This document shows positions 53,233-62,323 of a stretch of DNA of 64,000 bases, piece after piece (within the stretch, counting starts at the first letter, position 1; each line of letters begins with the position of its first letter). The position numbers and the translations under genes are program-made. Origin of the DNA: Laccaria trichodermophora (taxonomy: Eukaryota; Basidiomycota; Agaricomycetes; Agaricales; Hydnangiaceae); contig JACTVC010000002.1 of the NCBI GenBank assembly GCA_018417955.1, forward strand, positions 2,232,001-2,296,000, in the 5' to 3' direction. The notes under the pieces are model-generated. The model was not told where the DNA came from. It saw only the letters and a program-made list of their open reading frames with translations, and did no database searches.

Positions 53233-54283
53233 ATGGACACCATCCTTGCTGAAATTCGGTCAGAGTTCTTGATCCAGGTAAGCGACAGTAACCACTCGGC
53301 GCAGCATCGAAACGACCATTAACAGTTACTTTCAGCCGTGAAATATGAAAGTGAGCCTCACGTCTACGATTTCCGCACTTATTTAACATACCTCTCCAGC
53401 AGCACCTCCGGGTTCAACCCTGATACCAGCTCTCGATGCCCACTTCTTCTCAACCTCTTTCCACCATGCATCCCCCTACTCTTCATTAAATCGAGGAGAT
53501 GTAATCGAAATTCAAGGTCTTCCAGGGTCTGGCAAAACACATCTCCTCTACTTTCTTTTGGCGACCTGCCTGTTGCCGTCTTCGCATCTGTTTGCCCCAC
53601 TTGGCGGCTGGGAACGTGTCGCGTATGTTTTAGACATGGACCAAGCCTTCGATATTCGTCGGTTCAAGCAACTGCTCTCAAATCGTCTGACGCGTTTAAT
53701 TCCAGCCCATGCAGTCCCACTGGTCGCTGCGAAGTGTCTTGACCGTTTGCACATTTTCCGTCCGACATCTTCCATTCAGCTTGCGGCAACCATCGCCCAT
53801 CTGCCAAAGTACCATGCAACTCATTTCCGAGAACTCGATTTGGGATTAATTGCACTAGATTCCGTGAGCACTTTCTATTGGAGAGACCGCTTGACAGTCG
53901 AACAATTGCGATCTGGTCCACCACTTCATGATCCCAGATTAAATCCAAATCCTTTGCACCACATTCTATCGAAGCTGCAAGAAATTAGGCTCTCTCATGG
54001 TGCGATTACGGTCATGACAAATTGGGGCCTCGTCGCACAAAATAAACCGTTAACTGGATTCTTCAACCAACATTTAAACCCATATCCCTCCCCGTTTGTT
54101 GGGTCAACGAAGGATTTCGAATTATTTCCATTGACCTACCATATTACACTTTCGGCGGAGCACCCTGGAAAACCCTCAGAAGAGACGCAGATATTCCATG
54201 GCGCGGTTCGCACCTCCAGTGCAAATCAGGTTGGCAAATTTACATTTCACATCACGGAGAACGAGATTCTTGTGTCGAAATAG
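53233..54283 (+). CDS. XRCC2-like RecA/RAD51-family protein
   Basis: A RAD51 paralogue of the XRCC2 type, acting in homologous recombination. Exons 53233-53277, 53326-53350 (25 nt) and 53400-54283 join to 317 aa. Walker A is GLPGSGKTHLLYFLLATCLL and the Walker B strand is ELDLGLIALDSVSTFYWRDR. Between them lie GGWERVAYVLDMDQAFDIRR, FKQLLSNRL and LDRLHIFRPTSSIQLAATIA. The loop after Walker B (GAITVMTNWGLVAQN) fits the RecA fold. The N-terminus is MDTILAEIRSEFLIQ-LLSAVKYET-APPGSTLIPALDAHF. Both Walker motifs are intact, so ATP binding is expected. Naming as XRCC2 rather than another paralogue is likely from the short N-terminus and YWRDR motif. Confidence 0.85.
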
Positions 54284-54622
54284 ACGGGGACGGGAGCTCG
54301 TACTAAAGCAGCTACCATAGCCTACATTTAGGACTTAATGGGATGAGTGTAGTGATAGTACTAAGTAGTGTACCTTGGTGCCAGTTGTCAAAACAACCAC
54401 GTGATGTCGTGGCGGAGAAAAAAGGGAATGGATAGTCGTATTTGACAACAACGAGCATTGGAAAAGCTTTTCTATCGTTGGTCGTTTTGGGGGGAGCCGC
54501 AACGCAAGCTTTTATGCTGCGAATAGCGCAGGTACCCTGATATCTGCTAAAGCAAGGTTTGTCTGTTACTTACATCCTCTAATATCAGACTAATTCAAGA
54601 CAGGATAATCTGAGCGTTGTCC
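54284..54622. other. Intergenic gap, 339 bp
   Basis: XRCC2-like 3' end and PPR-gene promoter. It contains the E-box at 54398-54403 and otherwise nothing recognised. Confidence 0.4.
54398..54403. promoter_or_regulatory. CACGTG E-box upstream of the PPR gene
   Basis: AACCACGTGATGTC, the same ten-base context as at 7469, about 220 bp before the PPR start. Role inferred. Confidence 0.4.
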
Positions 54623-57091
54623 ATGCTCAAGAGCGTCGTTCTTGCTCGCAGGCAACATCTCGATCATTTTGTGCTTTTCAAAAGATGCGACCCTTCCGTT
54701 CAGCGGCCACCACTCATGCCTTTTCGTCGGACAGCAGCCCTCAATGCATCCCGTCGCCCGGACCAAGCTCATCCGGATCGTGCATCTCCAACGTCGAGGA
54801 GGCCCCTCAATCACAACGCTTTTTTTCAACGCAAAGTCCCCAATATAGACATGCCTCCCAAGATTGTTGCCCTAATCAAGGATGTGCTAACCAAATACGC
54901 CGCCCACAGGAAGATCCCAAAGTCCATCCACGCCATCCTCGCCAATCCTTCTGTGTCGGAATTTCTGTTAGAAAAGGACAGCGTTCGAAAGTTGGCAGAA
55001 AATTTTGCTTGTTCTCGGACCCCTCAACGGTCGCTCGACCTTTTGAGACTCGCCCACCACCTCGGGTGCTCCATGAAGCAGAATGCTTACGAATGTGCAA
55101 CATTCCAGCTTGCGTTATCAAAACAGTGGAGACTAGTCCTCGCTCTCGTCGCACAGGGAAAACAACACACCGGAAGAACCACTTCTCGCTTGCTGAATTG
55201 GCGTGCTCGTGCATTGACAGAGGTCCAACTTTTCAACCTTTTGCATACGGTTCTCGAAGACTTCAAAAGGCATCATATTACCCCAACCAGACGAACGTTC
55301 CACCTTATTCTGTCTGGGCATATTCGGAATCACGACCTCGCTCGAGCCAAGGACTGTTTGCATGCAATGGCCAATGCTGGATTCCCTCCAGACGCGTCTA
55401 CCCATGCCACGATCGCCAATTACTATCGATCATTTGGTACGAACCCTCAGATAGAAGAGGGGGCCCTAGCGAACTTATCTCTTCTGCATCCCGTTGTGGC
55501 CGTAAGCGTTGCCAACAACTTGATACGTACTCACCTAGACTCACAAGATCTTTACAATACCCACCGAATCTTATCTCTATTCCACAGGGCAGACATCGAG
55601 ACTATATTCGGGATCGTCTTTGGCAGCGATGGCACATTTGGCGTCGAAAAACGTTTACCCCCGCCTCCGTCGTTTGGATCTCTCAAGCCCAATGCTGCAA
55701 CGTTTGAAAATTTTCTCAATCACAGAGTCAGCGATTCCGATCTTTCAGGCGCACTTCGACTTTTGGACGCAATGGTTTCGCAGGACATTGCCCCAACCCC
55801 AAGAACTATGGCGTCTCTCATAAACGTTTACTTCGCGGCAAAGCAAGGACCCGCTGCGGTCCAGCTGGTCGCAGATGCATGCGATAAGCAATACGCGCGG
55901 CTTTTCAAGCCGATTATGTCGCAAACTTCACCTAGCACACTGCAGAGTCACTTTGCTGGGGTTTTACCCAACGTGCATGTCTTCAATTCCCTTCTCAAAG
56001 GCTTACTATCCGCCCATGGATTGGGGTGTGTACAACACATTTTACGGATCATGAAGGTTACGAACGTCGCCCCAAACGAAAAAACCGTTGAGATTCTTCT
56101 TGCGCATCTGAATCAGGTTGAAAAGGCTCGACCGAGGGATCTTCTAAGAGTTTTGCGGAAACTTTTATCACCCTCTATCGTCCCGACTCTCCGGCACTTG
56201 CACATCATCGTAAGTTGCATTCTACGCCATGAGAAATATCTGCTTTACGGTTCGGGCTGGAATGCGTTTGCTCGCAAATACTCCCGGACTCAACGTCAGC
56301 CGGCGGGGAAGCGATTGTGGCTCTCTACGGCCACTTCTTCAATGGACCCACTTGCTGGGGTTGATTTGGTCCCACATTTGGGGCGTCAGAATCTAGCACG
56401 ACCCATATTAGCGTCCTTGGCTCACCATGATGTTAGAAGTGATGGACCAGCTCTTGCCTTGCGCATCAGACATGATGCGGTGATACAATCAGACATGAAC
56501 TCGGCTCGAGACATCTTCAGCGACCTTTTGGCTCGTGGAATACATCCAAACGAATATCATTTCAGTGCCCTAATGGAAGGATACGCACGCTCAGGTGATC
56601 TCGAAGCTGCTGTTAATGTGCTGGATTCGGCAAAACAATCCGGAATCAAACCCAATGTCGTCATGTTCACTATCCTCATTGTCGGTCACGCCCGCCAAGG
56701 GAATCCCCGTCTTTCCCTTCAGGTTTTCAAGGATATGGTCGCGTCAGAAATCGTGCCCGACGTTCCGTCCATTGATGCGGTGGCAAGCGCATTTTACGCT
56801 GTGGGGTCAGGTTCTATGGCTAGAAAAGTGCTGATCACTCTGTGGCCCTACATCCAATCCTTTCCAGAATCGATCCGCGATTTACCTTTGAAGGAACTAG
56901 CTTCCCATTTCCGTTCTCTTCACTCCAATCCTTCGAACACCAGGTCGACAGTGTCTAAGGAGCAACGGTTACAGATATATCGCAAGCTGGTCGACGTGAC
57001 TAAAATATGGTTCATTGACAGACGAAGACCACTTAACCGTAAGCGTTGTCGTAACCTACAACGTCCGGCGAGAGCTCGTAGCCAGGCGTAG
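54623..57091 (+). CDS. Pentatricopeptide repeat (PPR) protein, probably mitochondrial
   Basis: An organelle RNA-binding protein. A single intronless frame codes 822 aa, unusual in this intron-dense window. PPR units are recognisable: PTRRTFHLILSGHIRNHDLA, RAKDCLHAMANAGFPPDAST, LPNVHVFNSLLKGLLSAHGL, and the best, ARDIFSDLLARGIHPNEYHF, SALMEGYARSGDLEAAVNVL, DSAKQSGIKPNVVMFTILIV, GHARQGNPRLSLQVFKDMVA. The N-terminus MLKSVVLARRQHLDHFVLFK is basic and hydroxylated-residue-containing and could act as a presequence. The C-terminus is basic (RRRPLNRKRCRNLQRPARAR). RNA target unknown. Start ATG at 54623. Confidence 0.88.
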   Translation: MLKSVVLARRQHLDHFVLFKRCDPSVQRPPLMPFRRTAALNASRRPDQAHPDRASPTSRRPLNHNAFFQRKVPNIDMPPKIVALIKDVLTKYAAHRKIPKSIHAILANPSVSEFLLEKDSVRKLAENFACSRTPQRSLDLLRLAHHLGCSMKQNAYECATFQLALSKQWRLVLALVAQGKQHTGRTTSRLLNWRARALTEVQLFNLLHTVLEDFKRHHITPTRRTFHLILSGHIRNHDLARAKDCLHAMANAGFPPDASTHATIANYYRSFGTNPQIEEGALANLSLLHPVVAVSVANNLIRTHLDSQDLYNTHRILSLFHRADIETIFGIVFGSDGTFGVEKRLPPPPSFGSLKPNAATFENFLNHRVSDSDLSGALRLLDAMVSQDIAPTPRTMASLINVYFAAKQGPAAVQLVADACDKQYARLFKPIMSQTSPSTLQSHFAGVLPNVHVFNSLLKGLLSAHGLGCVQHILRIMKVTNVAPNEKTVEILLAHLNQVEKARPRDLLRVLRKLLSPSIVPTLRHLHIIVSCILRHEKYLLYGSGWNAFARKYSRTQRQPAGKRLWLSTATSSMDPLAGVDLVPHLGRQNLARPILASLAHHDVRSDGPALALRIRHDAVIQSDMNSARDIFSDLLARGIHPNEYHFSALMEGYARSGDLEAAVNVLDSAKQSGIKPNVVMFTILIVGHARQGNPRLSLQVFKDMVASEIVPDVPSIDAVASAFYAVGSGSMARKVLITLWPYIQSFPESIRDLPLKELASHFRSLHSNPSNTRSTVSKEQRLQIYRKLVDVTKIWFIDRRRPLNRKRCRNLQRPARARSQA

Positions 57092-57247
57092 TATGTAGTA
57101 TGTTTACACGGCATATCTCTCGGTACTCAGTTCGGTGCCAGAATAAAATCTATCTGCGGACATCTATTGCAACGAAGGTCCCCCCCAATACTCCAGTTTT
57201 ATGGGATCCTGGCGGCTAGGTAAACGACCCCTTTATTAAACCTCTAC

Positions 57248-58981
57248 TTAAAGAGTGAACTTCGCGTCCAGCAAACGCAAAGCATCCTGGACAGCCTCTT
57301 TGGGAACCTCGCGGACCCGCTTTCGCCCACACTCTAAAAAGACTGTTTGAGTGCCACGTTGAGAGAGAGATTGCTCAGTGGACGTCTGTGCTCCCCCCAC
57401 TTGAGAGAAAGGCGTTAGTCCCGGTACAAAGCGATCGGGGGGCGAAGGTGAAATGACCACTCTTGGCCCAGTACATTTGGATCTGCTGGCTACCACCTCT
57501 GCAAGGAGGGCCAGATCCGCAAACTCGACGTTCGGATGGGCTTTCAATTGACGCCACGCATCGTTCGTTGGGATATACTCCGGCGTCTTTTTGAGAGGAG
57601 ACGAATCTGAACCCACAGAAGAACGGGGTGCGGCCACGATACATCCTTCGCAGCCAAGAGGATTTCCACAACAGCTCATGCTTGACGCTGAAAAGCTAAA
57701 GTCACTGGGAGCGCCTTGGAGAGGTCGGCTACTACAATTGTCGCAGGCAGTCCCAGACATCGTGACCTCCACTGCTGAGCAAAACGCCTTGCCGAAATCA
57801 TCGTCTATGCAAGCCATGCAGTTGGAAGGGTCTCCCGAGCACGTGGGTTCAGCTGCGCGCTGCAATTGCGAGTGTATTGGGAAGATGGGACTTTTGGCTG
57901 AATTACCGCTCGATCGACGCCGAAGAGGGACAGCGGGTTGATAAGCAGGTAGATTCTCTAGAATCGACGAGACCTGCGGGCTTGGATGGGAGGCAGAACG
58001 ACTTGATTGAGCGCTAAGCTGTTCTTCAGGAAAACCTTCGGCCTTGATCAATTCTCCATCACCGATGTGGTGGGCGATTTCCTGGCAAACGCAGGGTGTG
58101 GTTTCATTACAGAAACCACAATTGAACCTCGAGAAGTCATCGAGATGTTCCATATCCATAAGTTTTGCGCCGGATGAGTAGGATAGGATATAGTTGACGG
58201 GAGTGGGACTGGATTCGGATTGCAATACATACGCCAGGGGTGAAATTCGATCATCGGGTACTTCACTAGCATCCGGGGACGATACTAGCGACGAGGATAC
58301 AGAATTGCGCGCCTCAGATGACACTCCGAGGTTCTCCAAAGAAGTGTCAGATATTTTGCGAGACTTCTTTCTTGAGTGAAGAACGGAAGAAGACCCAACC
58401 GTCAAGGACGAACCATCTCGACCCCTCTTCCTGTCGTTATCGTTTCCACTTCTGAAAAATTCTGCTTGTTCCACCCTTGCAAGTTTCTCCCTTAGTGCCT
58501 CATTTTCGTGTTGAAGCCTTTCATTCTCCTCCTTTAGCCGTTTTGCAATATTTTGTAATGCAACATTGCGATCAATTTCGCCTTGCTCGTAGGTCAAAAT
58601 CCGAGCCTGTAATTCAGCAAGTTGAGCCTGCTTTCTTTCACGAAATGCACGCTGCGCGGCTCTACGCTGCAGTTAGAAACCGTGCAGTCTGACCATTAGA
58701 AGATTCACCCACCTGTTCTGTACACGCCGACCTTTTTCATCTTGCGGCTACATAATATGAATTCCAATTGAATTGGACGTTCATGCAAAGACATGAATGC
58801 ACGTACCTCGCTGTCATCTTTAACTGTTAGGTCGGTCTTCGGTTTGCGGCCAGGTTTAGGCTTAGGCTGTATTACCCACTCCTTCGACGCTGCGGGACAC
58901 GTCAGCACCTGTTCGACGTCAACAGGACGTTCATTCACCTGTGGCCCATAAAACCGAAGATGGTGTACTCAAAGGCGCCAT
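57248..58981 (-). CDS. hapX: HapX-like bZIP iron regulator
   Basis: A bZIP transcription factor that joins the CCAAT-binding complex and controls iron-use genes in fungi. The N-terminal Hap4-like CCAAT-complex-binding motif is SKEWVIQPKPKPGRKPK. The basic region is RRVQNRAAQRAFRERKQAQL, followed by a leucine-zipper-type coil (LQNIAKRLKEENERLQHENE, ALREKLARVEQ). Cysteine-rich clusters, expected to bind Fe-S, are CGFCNETTPCVC, CSGDPSNCMACIDDDFGKAFC read as separate cysteines over 21 residues, CDNCSS and CCGNPLGCEGC. The C-terminus is VREVPKEAVQDALRLLDAKF. About 520 aa. The first exon (58981-58955, MAPLSTPSS) needs a weak GTTTTA donor. In the basic-region intron the second of two close AGs (CAGCGTAG) restores NRAAQR. 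Confidence 0.87.
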
Positions 58982-59141
58982 AAACCCTAGAGAAGACGCC
59001 TGTAACAGGTTTATCTGATAAGATCTTAGGGTCGGTACTCAGCCAAACCCGTGGGAGTTTTCGGTCCCACTTGGAAATTGGAGCTTGCTCTGAGCGTTTT
59101 CGAGCAATTTCCGAGTCTGATGTACAGAGTATGTCATTCCG

Positions 59142-61750
59142 CTATTCCACAACCTCCTCTTCTATCTGTTCAATGACTTCGTCAACCCAAACTTCGATTT
59201 CCTCCTTTTCCTCGCTCGCAGTCTGACTTTTCAAGCTCTTTTGCTCGCCTAGTTCCTTCTTCTGAAGTGTGCGCCATGCGTTCCACTCATCCACGAGTCG
59301 TTTACGAAGGGCAATGAGCTCCGCACTGACACTGCTCTCTTCTGCAGCATCGTCTTCATCGAATGCACGACTGTACTCTCGGAGGTTCTTGCGAACTTGT
59401 CTCTGTTTTTCTTTTGTTAATAGGCTGATCGGGCGTGGTCGCCAGATAAATTGTTTAAATCTGTCTTGTATTTGTTTTATTAGTTCTTGCCCACGGAAGT
59501 CCCAAATTGCAAAGCCATTTTCGAGCTAAGGGAGAAAAAGCTTGAGCTAAAGCGCGCGTTTGGTGCGACCAACATACCGTATGTGTCCATGCACTTGCAC
59601 ACGTGGCTAAATAACGGCCACTGGGATCCCATTCAACGTCGGTTACACCGTAGTGGTCAGCAGTTCCGAGGAGTTGGATACCACTGCCCCAGTCTGTGTT
59701 TTGACCCTCTCTTCGATTAGCATCGTCCGAATTGAAGTCTAAATCCCAAAATTCCAACTCGGATTTACTAGAGGATCCAACAGTTGCAAGAACCACATGT
59801 CGCCCTCGCGGGGACCATCGGATTGCATTGCTAGTCCTTCCAGGCAAAGTACCTACCAAACAAGGTTAACAAGTCACCAGCTATTAGCTCATGCGAACAC
59901 CACTAACGTAGGAGTTTGAAATTCTTGCCGTGTTCCAACTGATGGAAGCTAACATCCGTTTTTGTGGTCACTCCCGGCCCAGGATTGCCAAGGTTAGGAT
60001 CAGAGCTGGAAACAATGGCAAATCGCTCGCCCTTCGGCTCCCAAGAAAAATCCAGAACGGTGTCTGCACACATAATCAGGGAGATTGTTAATGACGATGA
60101 AAGAAGGAGGGAACCTTTAAGTTCGACAACTTCAACAGGATAATCTTTTTCACGCATCCGAAAAATTTCCAAGTTACAGAAGATCGATTTCTTAGTTTTA
60201 GTATGTCGATCCACCTTGACACAAAGGAAATCGCCCTGATTTTGCCAGTAGAGTTTACACTGATGGAAAATTGTCGTTAGTACGGACCATGTGAAAGGAG
60301 CTTGCGGCTTACTTCGGTGACGTTGAACAAGTTCTTCTGTCGCAAAATGGTGCGACTTGGAAAGCCAAGGAGGGTAACGCGCGCGGGCTGATTTGCAACT
60401 TCAGGGGTCCAGTAAACCAGCATGTTTTCGCGAGCTTTTTTTGAAGTCTTGGCAGCAGGGCCACTCGCCATCACTTTAGCGTCCTTTTCCAGGTCCTCCT
60501 TATCCTTGTCACCTTGTGGGCACCACTCAAAGTCGACTACGCCTTCAATTTTTAAGCTTTTTTTGCCGTGGAGATACATGCCCGGAAGTTCATGAACACT
60601 GATCATCTGCCCTGGAGTGATGCGTGCAACAAATTTATCGTCGGGGCTCCATTTCAGGGCGGGCCATTGCATTTGTTTCTTCGATGATGGAGCGTCATTG
60701 TCGTTAAATGTGGAAAATGTTCTGAGAAGATCGCCTGATTTTATATCCCATACAGCAATGTTGTTGCCTTCATCGTCAGGCGAGAAGTATTGGGGACCTT
60801 GCAAAGCTCCTTCTGGGACAACGATAGGCTCGTTAGACCAGGTGACAAGATATTGCTCGCAGGGAGAGAAGTCGATGAGCTTCACCATCGGATGGGCGAA
60901 CCGCTGCTGAGGCTTCCAGGAGGAACCTCCCCATAAACGTACTCCTTGTCGATGCAAAGTCGCAATGTAGGTCCCCAAGGGAGACCACGCTACGTAGAGA
61001 AAGTCCTTCCAATCCTGAATAGCATTCAACACTAAGCCTCTTCAGCAAGTAAAATACGCACGGCTTTATATGCAACTTCGCACTGCGAGGGTTTACCATG
61101 CCAATTAATCAGAACCTCCTCTCCTCGATATGTTACATACTGATCACGGCTTTGAGGGTCTGCGAGCCAAGCGCGGAGATGTTCCTAATTCACTAAATAA
61201 CAACTTGATGGCGACAAAGAAAAAATCGACTTACCCGTGGAACGTAGTCCTCGAGTTCTGGCTCAACATATGCCTCATCCATACCCGCATACCGCTCAAT
61301 GTCAGTGAAGTGGTTGACTCTGAAGGTGTGTCTCGCATCGAACGGGTGCCCATTCAGAGCCGCAATTGCAAGGTTTGCGTCATCTACGTGGCAGAATTCC
61401 ACAAACATAAACCTGAAAGGTTTAGACAGCAACCAAAGAACAGGTTGAAGAACGGTACCCCTTGCTCTTTCCCGTTGCGTCGTCCCATGGCATGAATATA
61501 TCTTCATGTTTGATCGAAACACCTTGCCTCGAAAACTCCTTTGTCACTTTCGTCAACAACCTCTCCAACTTTGACCGATCGATGATAGGAACGCCGTCAA
61601 CGACGACGACATGGTCGAATCCATCATCGTATTGCACTTGATATCTAAAACAATTGTGTTAGCAGAATTCCCGCAGGGCAAGCGTACACACTTTGCCTCA
61701 ATATCTGAAAAATCGATATCATCAACGCTCTGGCTAGTAGCTCCTGTCAT
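59142..61750 (-). CDS. PRT1: eIF3 subunit b (PRT1)
   Basis: A scaffold of translation initiation factor 3. The N-terminal RRM reads VVVVDGVPIIDRSKLERLLT, DIFMPWDDATGKSKGFMFVE, FCHVDDANLAIAALNGHPFD. The linker carries VNHFTDIERYAGMDEAYVEP and VPREHLRAWLADPQSRDQYV. The WD-like beta-propeller follows: FLYVAWSPLGTYIATLHRQG, VKLIDFSPCEQYLVTWSNEP, WPALKWSPDDKFVARITPGQ, VLDFSWEPKGERFAIVSSSD, AIRWSPRGRHVVLATVGSSS and VTDVEWDPSGRYLATCASAW. The C-terminal helix is FKQFIWRPRPISLLTKEKQR, ending in Glu-rich IEQIEEEVVE. About 740 aa, nine or ten canonical introns. ATG at 61750 gives the acidic start MTGATSQSVDDIDFSDIEAK. Confidence 0.96.
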
Positions 61751-62323
61751 TTTCGATAAGTATGTTGACTTTCAACTAGCAACTTTTTTTTGACTACTAA
61801 CTAGCGGAGTTTGATTATGCTTTATTTACTGTTATTATTCAAGCAAGCTTTTGTTGTTCTCATTCCCTCAAAAAAAGACAATCGGGCTACAGGAGACGAT
61901 CCCTCTATGAGAAGCAAGTCTCCGAGTAACTCTTCCTGCTTTAAATGGGAGTGGTTACGAATCTAAGCAATTCACTCTCTCCGAGCCCTGTGAGGCAGAC
62001 CGTTCTAAAAATAGACCATTCGTCCACGGCGCACCTCCCTCACACAAAGAAAGCTGTACTTATTTTCTGACAGAAGAGGGCTTTCAAGATTTGTTAGATT
62101 CCTCCTGATTAAATTGCGCTGCATGCTCTGTTACGGACAATCATGGGAACTTGGATTATCTGCTGCCTGTCTTCTCTACCTGTTTGATCAAGTGTCCCCT
62201 TCTACGTTGATGCCAGCATATTCTCGTATCACGAAGCTACTCTGGCGCACGTGTGCACTGGGATACCTATCAATATAAGTACGACTCGAGGCTTCTTGCT
62301 CAAACTTCCTCCAACGATTCATC
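61751..62323. other. Divergent intergenic gap, 573 bp (eIF3b / MFS)
   Basis: Promoter region for both genes. It contains an E-box at 62248-62253 and A/T-rich stretches near 61785-61880. No coding or RNA gene was seen. Confidence 0.4.
62248..62253. promoter_or_regulatory. CACGTG E-box upstream of the MFS permease
   Basis: GCGCACGTGTGCA, 71 bp before the permease start codon. CACGTG is also the core of the yeast Pho4 site; a phosphate link is inference based on the downstream gene's family. Confidence 0.4.

Noticed and set aside
58900..58940. GTG-initiated start for HapX (GTGAATGAACG)
   Set aside because: Eukaryotic starts need ATG; an upstream ATG at 58981 joins in frame through a short intron.
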